Shown one piece after another: positions 11,200 to 22,626 of a stretch of 64,000 bases of DNA. Position 1 is the stretch's first letter; every line of letters begins with the position of its first letter. The notes beneath the pieces were generated by a model. That model saw only the letters and a list, made by a program, of their open reading frames with translations. It ran no database searches and was not told the DNA's origin. A program made the position numbers and the translations under genes. The stretch is from NCBI GenBank assembly GCA_905160935.1, contig CAJHZI010000514.1, positions 2,385,001-2,449,000 of the forward strand. The letters are read 5' to 3'. The DNA comes from Enchytraeus crypticus (taxonomy: Eukaryota; Annelida; Clitellata; Enchytraeida; Enchytraeidae).

Positions 11200-11889
11200 T
11201 GTTCGCAATTGAATGAGCATACAGCACTCAGTCTGAGATGGCTTCAAGTTGCCTGCTAATTAATTAAGTTCTCAGTGCCTCTGTATATCTCCTCTTTCGA
11301 ACACCTGCCGGTTCCATTAAGCTGTAATAAAATCTTTCATAAGCGATAGGCCTATACATGCAATTTAAATGGCAGCTCTCATGCGTTTTAGTTTAATTTT
11401 CAAACTGGTATTTTAAAATCTTTAATCTCAGAATTTAACAGCAATAACGTTAGCAGAGGTTAAGCACTAATTATAGTGAAATTTGGTTCAATGATGATTT
11501 CTGCATCACTTGTAATACCACATTGTCCACATATACAGTAAAATATTGTTTAAGTTTCATAGGTAGTTCAGTGATTAATTAAATGTATCAAGTTCTAACC
11601 TTTATACTGTTGGCAATCTAATTACATTGACACCTCGCTCAGGTAAACATGTAGATCCGGGCAAGTGCTGTACATGCGCATACATAAAATAATGTAATTA
11701 TAAACAACTAATTACTTAATTAATACATCAATTGCATTTTATAGAGAGAATCGATCGATTGATTAAATAATAAAAGTCTACAAACCATACAGTTTAAAAA
11801 ATGGCAAAGTTATTGGCCTAATAGCTGAAATGTTGCACGCGACATTAGCTACGACATAACAGCGCAGGGGTAACGTCATGAAATTTTAA
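11200..11889. other. Gene-free stretch
   Basis: Nothing recognised. Confidence 0.35.
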
Positions 11890-12025
11890 ATGACAGACCC
11901 TGAGATGAATTGAACCCTCGTGGGTTCGAATCCCAGCCGCGCTGATCTGAGAGCATAATGTCGGACATTCACTGGACTGGTTACCCGGAAAATGGAATAA
12001 ACTGCCTAACGGTTTAAACATGTGG
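11890..12025 (+). repeat. tRNA-derived SINE, family E
   Basis: The B-box-like GGGTTCGAATCCCAGC is followed by GCTGATCTGAGAGCATAATG and TCGGACATTCACTGG. A related copy with the same GCTGATCT...ACATTCACT body occurs at 32640-32850. It is not a functional tRNA gene because the 5' half does not fold as one. Confidence 0.55.
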
Positions 12026-12444
12026 TATTAAAAAGTGATAGATATAAACATAGTTGGTCATTTCACTATAGGCCTAATGCGTGTTGACTTTACGACAGTA
12101 GAGAAGAGCTAGCCGCCATAGGCTTAATTATCAAATAGGATAAGAGACATGTTGATATGATACATTATCCAAAACATAAATTTATTCTAATTCTAATTGT
12201 ACATTTATCCAAAAGAATGAGCTCAGTCTTGAGTAGCCTAGTTACGTTTTTAACTAGATAGATATCGCACTTACTATGATATTCGAGCCTCAATCGGCCA
12301 GTGGACGAGGAATCGAAACACACGTGGATCGAAATTGAATTTATAACGTACACTGCAATTCGAAAAATGAGCAGTCGACAACGTCAAGCCAAGTATAAAT
12401 TGAAAACCCGTTACAGTAAGCAATTTATATGCATGTAAACACTG

Positions 12445-13000
12445 TCATCATCATCATCATTATCATCATCATCGTCATTATCATCTTTTTCTTCTTCCCT
12501 CTATAAGCCCAGCTAGTCCAATTAACAAACTTAAGGGGTACGAATAAATCGAACTTCTTCACTCCTCTGTCCCATATGTCTCCTAGCTATCTCTCTCTTC
12601 AGTGCACTGCCAAGTGGCAGGTTCAAGGTACATATTCATTACTCAAAGTCTGCTTTCTCGCTCCATAAGAGCACTCCTTAGATTAGCAAGTTAATCCCTT
12701 CACAAAGTCTATGCCCTTATCCTTACTTTATGTAGCCCATCTATAGCTTGGGAAAAGTGTGGCTTCTGAGGTGGTTTCCCGTTACCTCCATCAATTAGAT
12801 GGATTAATTGCCATTTAATCCTGGGGGGAGTATTTCATGGTGAGGTGGGTCCCCTCTTCCCATCCTCAGCTCCTGCCTTTGTAATAGTCGCCTCTTACCT
12901 AAGCAGATTGTTTGCGGCTGCCTTATTCGATCTGCAATGGTTTATCCACACCCTAGCACATGCACTTGCCTACTATATCATCAGTCAATTCCCTATATAT
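12445..13000 (+). repeat. Family C interspersed repeat, most complete copy
   Basis: It begins with (CATCAT)n and TTCTTCCCTCTATAAGCCCA like family B, then the family C body: GTGCACTGCCAAGTGGCAGG, TTCAAGGTACATATTCA, CTCGCTCCATAAGAGCACTC, and TGGGGGGAGTATTTCATGG. Further copies lie at 17700-17852, 30258-30500 and 34022-34315. The microsatellite end suggests that the element's own sense strand is minus here. Confidence 0.7.
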
Positions 13001-13689
13001 AATCTCTTTCATTCGTTTTATAAAATTAGGCCTATATATGTCATACTAAACGTCTCCTACTCTATTCGTTTTGTATAATAGGCCGGCCTATGTACAAAAA
13101 CTTTTAAATGAGTTCTCAGTAGCTTTTAGATAACAATTTTGAAATATTTTTAATAGATATAATTCTAGTGATAAATGCATTGAATCATAGGTATCTTGGT
13201 TGCATTGAAAACGGGAACCTATCCTCTAAAAATTATAAGCTTATATTTAGGCAAAATTAGCCAATAAAAAATCTGAAGTCGAGCAATCGATTTCGTGGTT
13301 CATCTTTTTATTTGGAAAGCGGCAACACTGATTATGCTTGCGTGTCAGTGTGCATGGCTATGTGCATGTGTGAAGGTGTCACTGATTTCGTGTAAATGTA
13401 CGCTTGCATGGGTGTGAATGTATGTTTGTGTGACTGTGTGGATGTATACGTGTGTCAGTGTTTATTATTATTGTTTGACAGCTGCTATTTCCCCTGCTGA
13501 GTAATTTACTGAAATAATCCAATATTTACCTTTAGAAATAGATTTAGTTTATTTTGTTGTCAATTAGCGCCAGATATTGAGAGTGTTAGGTAAGATACTT
13601 TAGCCTCTAACCTCTGTATTTGTATTTTATATTTCTTTGTTTTTGTAAAGTATAAGTTTAAATAATTACTGCGACAATCTATTGTTTGG
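13001..13689. other. Gene-free stretch
   Basis: Contains a TG-rich tract near 13340-13460. No gene seen. Confidence 0.35.
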
Positions 13690-14665
13690 TTGCACAGGCG
13701 TTATAACAACAATACGATTAGAGTGCTACCGTTGTTCATGACAACATCGAATAATATGGAACCAAATTAAAACCAATGAGCAGAATATGAGTGGCCAATA
13801 AACGGTGCGAGCCAAAATCCGGAGAATCAGTCCAAGGAAGGGTACTAACGGATTGGAGGTTTGCGTATTGGTCTCAGTTCATGGAGATTTGGTGGACAGG
13901 AAAGATCAAAGAGAAAGCTTTTAATCGCCTATGAAACTGTTCGTAAAGTAGGAAAGGCTGATCAGGAGTAGATGAGAGGGTGAGCAGAGTGGAAGGAAGG
14001 GAATTCCAGATCTGTGTAGCAGCATGCTGGTAGGAGCGCCTAAACAGCTTGCTGCTAGAAGGAATGCTCGGACTCTCTAGAGTAACTAACTTGAGGACCT
14101 GCCTGGAGGTAGGCTGCCCCACTTGTAGTAAATGAGACTTGTAACCATTGCCAGGTGTAGTGATGGTCTTGTATGTTAGAAAAACTGTCTTGTATACAAT
14201 TTACGTTCTCTAACTTTGAGCCAGTGCAAGGACTTGAGGATTTGAGTAATACGAGAGACTTTGGAGCTATGAAAAACTACACATGCAAGGGAAAAACTAC
14301 ACTCAAGGGAATTCTGAATGAACTGGAACCCATTAATCTCGCAACTGAGAAAATTTAGAAAGAGGAAGTTACCGTAGCGCAGTTTAGATTGCGCTAAAGC
14401 AGCACCAATCGTAGAGGCAGTCTCAAGTCTTATTCTACGAAGATCGCGAATGTAACTGAAACATGCCCGTTATGTTTTTGTGATGTGTTCATTGAATGTA
14501 AGAAGGTGGTCAAGGTTCACACTAGGATTCTTCACAGACGAAACTGGTGTAATAACAACATCAGAAGAAAGAGCTAGAGACACCTCGTTCAGTTTGAAAG
14601 TTGCTGAGGTGTTCCAAATAGCGCAAACTTACAAAGGGCACAAACTTAGTCTTACTTGGATTGAG
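13690..14665 (-). mobile_element. 5'-truncated LINE, reverse transcriptase C-terminal part, (TTG)n 3' end
   Basis: On the minus strand, shifted frames spell a CR1/Jockey-type C terminus: LNPSKT, FNEHITKT, YIRDLRRIRLETASTIGAAL, SKLRYGNFLFLN, then YKSHLLQVGQPTSRQVLKLV and AATQIWNSLP. The 3' UTR ends at about 13700 with CACTCTAATCGTATTGTTGT. Multiple frameshifts and stops show it is dead. The same last 55 bases recur twice inside ANKAR exon 12's upstream region (51984-52155). Confidence 0.85.
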
Positions 14666-14810
14666 TACTAAGAAACGTTTTGTACTTTTTCATTTTAGAC
14701 TTTTAATTTTGCATACTTTTTGCTTTATGTTCTAGTAATTGACGAGATTTGAAGAAACATGTGTTACTGAACTCCACATACTTTCCAGTAGATTTCAGTA
14801 CAAATTAGCA

Positions 14811-15572
14811 GTGTTGTAAAAAGTACTCGGAAAATTACCTAAGTAAAAGCAAAAGTAAATGGCTAATAAAGTAAAAGTAAAAAGTACTTAATCAGAATTT
14901 TACTTAAGTAAAAAGTAAAAAGTACTCGACTAAAAAGTAGTACTTTTGAGTAAAAAGTAAAAGTACTCATATTTTTAAAGAAAAATATATATACATTGAT
15001 AGAATCGTTTTAAACGTTCTTAAATTAATCTCAAATTATTTGATTTAATTCTAATTAAAAAATTTAAGTTCAGGTCTAAATTTTCTTAACTAAAACAATA
15101 TTCGATACATATGCATATGCATATGCTTCTCTAGAATTAAGAAATAATCTATCCATAAATAAAAATAATCCTGTCGATCATTCATGTATCACTGCTAGCG
15201 TACAATTTCTAGGCTAAACTTGAATCGGTTCCAATCCAAAATGAACGGCCAAAAAGGTTCTCGCTTTATTTCTGAAGAAAATTTTTAAGAATTACATGCA
15301 AATTTTGTACTTCCTCGTAATGTCAAACAACCAAAAGTGGACACTGTATAATTAAGGAGTTTCGCCCCGCCTAAAAATTACATGGATTCGCCCCTGTGAA
15401 TATGAATGATTATATAAAGCTAAATAATATATACCTCAATATGATTCTTTAAATTAGATTAACTGTTGTAGCAGGAACTGATAGAATTACTGCATTTTAG
15501 ATATTTAAAGCGATAAATTTTCCCTCACATTTGATCATTTCAAATATGGATGACAAATAATGACAAATAGAG

Positions 15573-15622
<50 letters not shown>

Positions 15623-16256
15623 TGCTAGGTAAGGCTAAATTTTCGAAACAAATCATTCAAGCAGCAGACAGTTGAGCTCATTTTAGCATGGTTGACGTCC
15701 CTGGACTAAAAGAAGTAGTCTAGCCCATATATGACTGTTGACATTAAAACAGAATAAAAATCTTCTAAATATTCTTTAATTAATTCTAATTAAAGAATAG
15801 AAGACCGCTAAAAACTCAAGGGTCGCCACCTAAAAGGAAAAAAATAGATGTCGTTGGGGTAAGCAGGTTGGGAACCATTGATCTCTACTATGAGAAGACA
15901 TTTCAAAGCTTAATTATTGAAATGACGAAGGCCAATGTACGGTAAGACAAGGCCGATATCAAAACGTTTGATCTACGTCCTACAGCTGTTACCAAAACCA
16001 AACTAAAAGCCGGTGGCCCATGATATTTTGTTATGTATAAAAATTTGGCGATTGACATAGTTTTTCAAATGTAACGCGACTTTTTTACTTCCACGGATGT
16101 AAAGTAAAAGTAAAAAGTACTACAAAAATTACTTCATTACAAGTAAAAAGTACCCATGAAAATTGGGCACTTAGTTACAAGTAAAAGTATCGGTTGAATA
16201 CTTTTTACTTGTAACGGAGTATTTTTACTTCGTTACAATACAACACTGCAAATTAG
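14811..16256. mobile_element. Non-autonomous hAT element with perfect 8-bp TSD
   Basis: The element is 14819-16248 with inverted ends CAGTGTTGTA and TACAACACTG (variant on the right: ATACAACACTG), flanked by CAAATTAG at 14811-14818 and 16249-16256. The subterminal 150-200 bp on both sides is built of AAGTAAAAGTA / AAAAAGTACT repeats in inverted arrangement. No transposase frame is present. It is a different family from the 4516 and 17441 elements. Confidence 0.92.
15573..15622. repeat. (TA)n(GA)n microsatellite
   Basis: A TA run passes directly into a GA run inside the non-autonomous hAT. Confidence 0.9.
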
Positions 16257-17148
16257 CTATAAATCAACTTCATGAAATGACTGGAGGAGCATAAAAGGAT
16301 AATGCTTTAAGTTGTAAGGGGCAATTGGCAAATAAGGAAACAATGAGACAAAACTAATTGATTGAAAATAGGAGAGCCGTTTTTATAAATTTTATTCCTC
16401 TTATAATTTAATGGTGAGCATTTTCCTCACTCCACTTCTCTCTCTGCCTGCTGTAAGTTTTTAAGAAGAGACCCTGATGTTGTCCTTCCCCCTCAGTTTT
16501 GAGTAGGGATAATTAAATTAGCTTTTAAAAAGTCAGTGTTTTTGTTTAGTTTCCTGTAGGCTTTTTCTTAGCCATGATACATCTCTTAAACTGCGCGAAC
16601 TTCCCAGCAACGTTCACAAAGTTCTTGCCCCAAATTTTGCATGGCTCTAGCATTGTCAGCTTTCACAGAATGCTATAATTATATCTGGTGCATGCAGATA
16701 TGCCTGATATTCAATCGAGTCTCCTGTAACATTTTTAATACACAATCTACACATCACGGTAAGAGAAGCAGCTCAATTACGACAGGGAACTTGATGTAGC
16801 ATTTAAGAGAACTCTACAGCTGTATGATCAAATTTAATTAACCGTCCTAAGTAGCTTTATATATGGAAGTCTTTCGTTGCTTTTCATTGTGTGATTTAAA
16901 TGTATATAAATGCAGAGGCTTTATATTTGGCTCTCAATAAAAAGACTATGGTATATACAGAGCAGCATTATTCCGAAATTTTTCATAAATTGCAGTTCTT
17001 AGTATTCTTGTTTTCAATTTAAATGCTATATAATTTAAGTGCTGCTGTAAACTTATGTTAATACTTTAGAATAGTGTTTAATTTTTTCATTTGAATAATT
17101 AATGATATTAGTTGTCCTCACTTAAAGTGTATTTAGCTATTTATTTAG
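16257..17148. other. Gene-free stretch
   Basis: Nothing recognised. Confidence 0.35.
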
Positions 17149-17375
17149 TCATCATCATCATCTTCCCTTATATCCCAGTTTAACCAGGGTCGGGATACGA
17201 ATAGACTTTCAAGTTTATCCATTAATTTAAGTTTTTTAGCAGTTTCTAGAGCCTAGGCGCTCACCAACCGAATGTCATTTCTGATGTTGGTTTGGATCTA
17301 GTTTTTTGTCGCCTTCTACGACATGTACATATTTACATGGTCTATTCTTCAAGCAACCCTGACACAACACGGGGA
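17149..17375 (-). repeat. Family B interspersed repeat
   Basis: On the plus strand: (CATCAT)n, CTTCCCTTATATCCCAGTTT, GGTCGGGATACGAATAGACT, GCGCTCACCAACCGAATG, GTTGGTTTGGATCTAG, ending CTGACACAACACGGGG. The microsatellite is probably the 3' tail, so the element is placed on the minus strand. Other copies: 26867-27083, 41095-41328 and 43931-44150 (opposite), with 3'-end fragments at 44617-44708, 48590-48700 and 49320-49380. Confidence 0.75.
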
Positions 17376-17699
17376 ATTTAGCAATTTATTTGTTAATTGC
17401 CATATATTATCCTTCAGGACACTGTTTGTATACTTGTGCCCAGGGTTGGCAAGTTTTTGCCCCTAAGTGGAAAAAACCGGTTTTTTCCATGGTAAAAACC
17501 GTCCCGGCAAAAACCAGTTTTGCCATGGCAAAAACTGTCTAAGTGGCAAAAACCCTCCTGGCAAAAGTCTTTCTTGTCTAAACCATCAAAACTAGTAACA
17601 ACTACATTATATGGCAGTCCCATTAATTGCTCACGTACAGAGTTATCAAGTTTCTGCCTGCAAATGTTGAAAAACTAGTAGTATAACACCCTTTCTTCT

Positions 17700-17852
17700 T
17701 CTTCTTCTTCATTGCACTGCCAAGTGGTAGATTCAAGGTACATATTCATACTCAAAGTCTGCTTTCTCGCTCCATAAGAGCACTCCTTCGATCAACAAGT
17801 TAATCCCTTCACAAAGTCTATGCCTTATCCATACGTTATGTAGCCTATAGCG
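17700..17852. repeat. Family C fragment nested in hAT copy 2
   Basis: (TTC)n followed by TGCACTGCCAAGTGGTAG, CTCGCTCCATAAGAGCACTC and TCCCTTCACAAAGTCTATGC. It starts just where similarity between the two hAT copies stops, so it inserted after the hAT did. Confidence 0.75.
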
Positions 17853-17929
17853 GCACATACACTGAATTTGATTGGACAGTCACTCACACAGGCTGCAATA
17901 TTGAAGCAGATAATTGAAATGTAAAAATA

Positions 17930-18720
17930 TTACAGGAACCATCATGCCCTTGGTGCATTTCTTAAAGAGTATCCACTTTCAGTGAAGCCTCAGCTACCTG
18001 GTGACACCAGATGGAATAGTCATCTGACATGTATTGATACATTTCTTCGCAATCAACAAGCTTATATCAGTATTGCAGAAGAGCACGAACAAGACACTGA
18101 ACCAAGAATTTGTCACCTAGTCAGTGAGTTCAACCTTTACAGACAAACGAAGGACTTGATATCAATGCTTCGACCAGTTGCTGCAGCTCTGGATAGATTA
18201 CAAGTGACAAAGCGAGTTTAGCAGATGCTTGTCATGAATGGTTTTCACTTTTGAATACTACAGAGAGTTTGCAACCATATCCAGCAATCATTCAACAGAG
18301 ACTTGATCAAGTGATTGAACCATTCCACTGTCTTGCTTATATACTACATCCTCAGTATATGGGTGAGAAATTGAACATCACCTGCAAGGAAAACACTAGA
18401 CAGTGGCTCATAGAATTGAATCCAGCATTACTCCCTTTAGTGATAGCATATGAAACTAGATCATTACCATTTCAGATATCTTTCTTTTCAGATGCAGTAC
18501 TGAGTTCCTTGCAGCCAACTGTTTGGTGGAAAGGAGCACTGCTATGCAAGGACTCTACTGTAAGATTCACCAGAGACTCTGTTAAATATCTCTAGGAGTT
18601 CGCTTGCTTTCAGCTCCTTGCAGCTCAGCAGCTATCGGTCGCATCTTCTCTAACTTTGGTTGGATACCGTCTTGCACAAGAGACTGTTGCCAAGCTAGTT
18701 TTCTGCTATAGAATGCTACA
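17930..18720 (+). pseudogene. hAT transposase pseudogene
   Basis: Read across frames: LGAFLKEYPLSVKPQLPGDT, then RWNSHLTCIDTFL (17940-18040), FHCLAYILHP and LPFQISFFSDAVLSSLQP (to about 18520), PTVWWKGA, then in shifted frames LLSAPCSSAAIGRIFSNFGW (about 18602-18664) and KLVFCYRML (18690-18718). DTRWNS, the WWK motif and the SS(A)A...R(I/V)FSNFG dimerisation block are hallmarks of hAT transposases. At least one in-frame stop (18594-18596) and several frameshifts make it non-functional. The N-terminal zinc finger and the first catalytic Asp are not seen. Confidence 0.88.
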
Positions 18721-19321
18721 CAACCCGGCTAAATATTGACATGTTGATGGTGTTGACAATAGTGAAGAAGATTTTTTGTGTGAATATGGAAACACTGAAA
18801 CAGTTGATAGAGGTTTAACAAGTGACACAAACACTGAAGAAGGTGGCAGCGGGATTGACAGAGATTAGAATCTACACAGCTCAGCAATTTTGAAACTACA
18901 TTCATTGGCAGTAATAAAAATACTTCATAGAAATTATAGAACTGCAAATAAAAAATTCAGTTAAGAGCTTAAGCTTTTCTATAATTAATATAATTAGCAG
19001 TAATTTTCTGTTCATAAGCTAGTTAAGTTACAGTAACCTAGAATTTCAAATACCGTGAAGCAAGTTTTAAAGAATTAGTTTTTAAAAAAATTTAAGGTGA
19101 GTGTCAAATTATATTAAATTGTTTGCTAACATTTCTAACATCTAATTTAACTTATAAAGTTTATGTTGTAAACAATATAATACATTTACAAGCATAAAAT
19201 ATTTATATTCCAGTCTTGGTGTTTTAGACGGTTTTTGCCAGTTTTTGCCGGTTTCTGCCAGTTTTTGACGTGGTTTTTACCGGTTTTTGCCAGTGTCCTG
19301 GCAAAAACCCAACCCTGTTTG

Positions 19322-19338
19322 TGCCTTTATTATTCCAG
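19322..19338 (+). promoter_or_regulatory. YPEL5: Likely 5' UTR splice acceptor of YPEL5
   Basis: TGCCTTTATTATTCCAG is a good polypyrimidine-CAG acceptor 92 bp before the YPEL5 ATG. Vertebrate YPEL5 has non-coding 5' exons, so a spliced leader exon is plausible. The hAT right end (19317) lies about 20 bp upstream of the AG. Confidence 0.45.
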
Positions 19339-19430
19339 ATTTTGCAACTCTACAACTATCCATAGAGGCACGTATTAATATCAATTAATCATCAGACCGC
19401 TCTCATCTCGAACATAACAAGAACGACAGA

Positions 19431-19799
19431 ATGGGTCGCATCTTCCTGGAACATCTCGGTGGATCTCGACTCTTCCTCTGTGCGAGCTGTGAGACGCCAC
19501 TTACTAACCGAGGTGAGTTGATTTCCACGAGATTCACCGGAGCTACCGGGCGGGCGTTTCTCTTCAACAGGGTCGTAAATCTTCGCTTCAGTGAAGTGCA
19601 GGATCGTGTTATGCTAACTGGACGTCACATGGTGCGCGACGTGTCGTGCAAGAACTGCGACGCTAAGCTTGGCTGGATTTACGAGTTTGCCACCGAGGAG
19701 ACGCAAAGATACAAAGAAGGCAGAGTTATCCTCGAGAGGGCACTTGTGACAGAGACGGAGAGCTTCGACGATGGAGTCAACATGGAAAATAATAACTGA
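19431..19799 (+). CDS. YPEL5: YPEL5, Yippee-like 5 zinc-binding protein
   Basis: A complete 122-residue protein in one exon, nearly identical in length to vertebrate YPEL5 (121 aa). The Yippee fold's two CxxC pairs are intact: Cys17/Cys20 (CASC) and Cys73/Cys76 (CKNC), which bind one zinc ion. Diagnostic YPEL5 segments include [45 protein letters not shown] and [20 protein letters not shown]. Known for the family: YPEL5 associates with RANBP9/RANBP10 and the CTLH (GID) E3 ligase and has been reported at the centrosome/spindle. The start is fixed by the conserved MGRIF N terminus. Only the acidic C-terminal tail differs clearly. Single coding exon is also usual in vertebrates. The leader is probably spliced from an upstream exon that cannot be located here. 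Confidence 0.98.
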   Translation: MGRIFLEHLGGSRLFLCASCETPLTNRGELISTRFTGATGRAFLFNRVVNLRFSEVQDRVMLTGRHMVRDVSCKNCDAKLGWIYEFATEETQRYKEGRVILERALVTETESFDDGVNMENNN

Positions 19800-20631
19800 A
19801 TACCCTTCGATACATGCTGGGCATTTTCTGAACTCAAATTAGCGTTTGCAGCTAGGCATAGTCAACTTCATTGGCAGCCTTCATTAGATTGTAGTTGTAC
19901 AAACTTAAAATCAATGTCGCTGCCAGAATTTAGCTGAGTGTAAATTGAGTTCAGAAAATGACCCAGTCATTGTTAGACTATTGCTGCATCAAGATAATTT
20001 TGTGTAATTGTGAATTGTGTATTTTATATGTCTGCAAGTAACTGGAAAAGAAAACCGTACATAATTTTGTTAACATTGGTCAACTTTTAGAAAGTAGAGA
20101 TAAGATTTACTGAACTCTCCACACTTGGACTCATTATGTCCATTGAAGCTCTATTATGAGCACTCTATCAATCAAGGTTCAAGGTACATATTCCTACATT
20201 CTACTTTCAAGTTCTTTATTGATTGGCTAAGATGTAAAGGGCAAAATGTTTACCAGCCACATTATATTGTAGTATTTAACCTGAAAAACATGTGTAGGCT
20301 GTTTTCATTGAGCTTTCATTTGCATTAGTCGGCCATATGAAATTAGTGCAATTGTTTTACAAATATCAGCCTGTTGCCTTTATATATGAGAATACAGAGT
20401 ATCTAAATTATATAGCTAACTGGAAATGTTTCAGGAAATGATACTTTTTGAATTCTGCTTCTGAAGTTTTACTAAAGGTAGATAAATGATGTACAATGAC
20501 ATTATATTTGGGTGCTGTATTTAAGAGCTATGGCTTTATACCAGTATAATGAGTACATAATGAAAAATCTGACGTCTGATCCGGTAAAATCTTTCCTTGC
20601 TGTATTTTGTAAGAGAGTACTGAACAATAAA
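19800..20631 (+). other. YPEL5: YPEL5 3' UTR with long-range stem
   Basis: About 830 bases run to an AATAAA at 20626-20631. Segments 19817-19840 (CTGGGCATTTTCTGAACTCA...) and 19942-19966 are inverted repeats of about 21 paired bases with a 100-base loop. A family C fragment appears at about 20150-20215. Confidence 0.5.
20626..20631 (+). terminator. YPEL5: Putative YPEL5 polyadenylation signal
   Basis: Canonical AATAAA, the first one after the YPEL5 stop. Confidence 0.5.
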
Positions 20632-20837
20632 TGTTATGTTGGGTCATACTGTGATAGATAATTAGAGGACTAGTTGAATATGATAGTATTGTAAATTTAG
20701 TTTATAATATATCCGTTGCATTACAGTTGTGGTTAGGAATGATTTTGATTTTGGGTACAAAAGTCAATGTTCGTTCGAGTGTGCTATATTTCTGTTGTTT
20801 CGTTGTTTCTAATTGGCAAGTGATTTCTTGTAATTTA

Positions 20838-21000
<163 letters not shown>

Positions 21001-22500
21001 GCACCGTGTCTAAATATACACGTGTACAATATATCTATATATACCATACATATTTATATATTCGCAACATTATATGCAAATACACTGTATATACTTTTTA
21101 AATTCTCCTCGGGACTACAACTCTGCAGAGACATGATGCTGTTGCAGAGGTATTATACATTGAAGAATTGCAGCACCATCATTGAAGACTGTCGCCAGAG
21201 GAAAGCTCTACTGGATTGATGACCGAATTAATTATATGCACTTTTAATATGTTAAGATACATATAAAAAATACACAAATAATTATACGTATAATAAATTA
21301 TATGTATAATTAATTTTCTAGTACTTAAGATTTCAGATTAATGTGTATTAAATGTAAAATCTTACTGTTATTTGCTGTAATGGTGTTAATGGAAACTAAA
21401 AGTTGTAGTTTTAGACCGAACCAACTCTGTTAGGTATGTGATTTTTACTTAGTAGACATATTCTTCTAATTCATTATTTCCTATTGCTGATATGCTTTTG
21501 AGACATGAAACTGATATCAAGCTTAGGTTTAGCTTTATGGAGGTAGATTAAATACTTTAGCCTATTGTCTGAACGATTGCATTAGTCAATGTCGTTCAGT
21601 AAGAATATTTATCATTTTACTCAACCTAGGATACTGTAACTGATGTCAATATTACCTGAGGACATATGACATCGATCTCATAATCTTCTCTTTATTTTGT
21701 CGATTTTGTGTCACTTTTGATACCTGCCAGTTTATGGATTGACTTTATGATTACAAATAGATTAAATACGTAATACCCTAATACTCTAAAACAATTATAG
21801 AGTATTTATAGTTTTACTATACAAGAAAAGGATCTACCTGTTCAAGTCTGAAATTAGAAAAATTTTAATCTGCAATGATATCGCTGGTGTAGGTTTTTGG
21901 CATTATTCATGGTTAATAACAAAATGATCCCATCGGAGAGAAAATTTAAAATTTAATATCTATAATATATAGATATGAAATTTAAATATAAATTATTGTT
22001 GTAATCTTTTCAGGTGTATTAGTGTTTTTAGAAGTTGGTTAGCCTCTATCATGTGTATATGTTATGTTAAACATATTATAATTAAATGCTAGTTCTGATA
22101 TTTTTCTCTCTTAATATCACATGTTTAAATCATAGGGCTATGATTATTCTGATATCGCTTCTTATTGAAACACTGGAGGAGAAAGAAGAACAAACTTAAG
22201 TCTTTGCAGGTTATGAAAGTGTAGAGGGATAACAATGTTGTAGTGTAATGTGATTCATTTGGCCTAGGGTGTAGGCCTACCAATAGAAGTGGTTTTATAG
22301 TGAATTGGTGTTTTACAAAAAAATTATTTAATTAATGATTATATTGCGATTTGCTAATGTTCCTGCATAGTCATATATTTTGAAGTGTTTATATGTCATT
22401 GAAGAGTGAAGTGATTTGAATTAAAGTCTATTGACATTTAGCATTTTATCGTATTTTGTATGGTATAGCATTTGTTCATAGATCAAGGCTAATGAAAGTA
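21001..22500. other. AT-rich gene-free stretch
   Basis: Nothing recognised. Confidence 0.35.
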
Positions 22501-22520
22501 TAATTGCTCGGACAATGTCA

Positions 22521-22626
22521 GTTTGAACTTCTTGTAAATTTACCTTTGATTTTTAATGTTACCTCAAAATAGCTGACATTTTGAGGTAACGTTAAAAATC
22601 ATAGGTAAATTTAAAAGAAGTCAAAC
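22521..22626. repeat. Long hairpin, about 50-bp arms and 7-base loop
   Basis: Left arm 22521-22570 (GTTTGAACTTCTTGTAAATT...) pairs with 22578-22626 with three mismatches and one single-base gap; the loop is AGCTGAC. It could be a foldback MITE or a small-RNA hairpin precursor. No flanking direct repeat was identified. Confidence 0.85.

Larger units (their letters stand above)
17433..19325 (+). mobile_element. hAT transposon copy 2, decayed autonomous copy
   Basis: The element is 17441-19317, from CAGGGTTGGC to CCAACCCTG, flanked by CTTGTGCC (17433-17440) and TTTGTGCC (19318-19325), an 8-bp duplication with one mismatch. GGCAAAAAC-type repeats fill both subterminal regions, as in copy 1. It contains a transposase relic at 17930-18720 and a nested family C fragment (17695-17852) that interrupts sequence still continuous in copy 1. 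The right end lies 113 bp before the YPEL5 start codon. Confidence 0.92.

Noticed and set aside
11910..11945. tRNA gene
   Set aside because: Only a B-box-like GGTTCGAATCC is present; no cloverleaf could be drawn, and the body recurs as a SINE.
5893..17440. Composite transposon formed by the two inverted hAT copies
   Set aside because: Each copy has its own target-site duplication, so they inserted independently.
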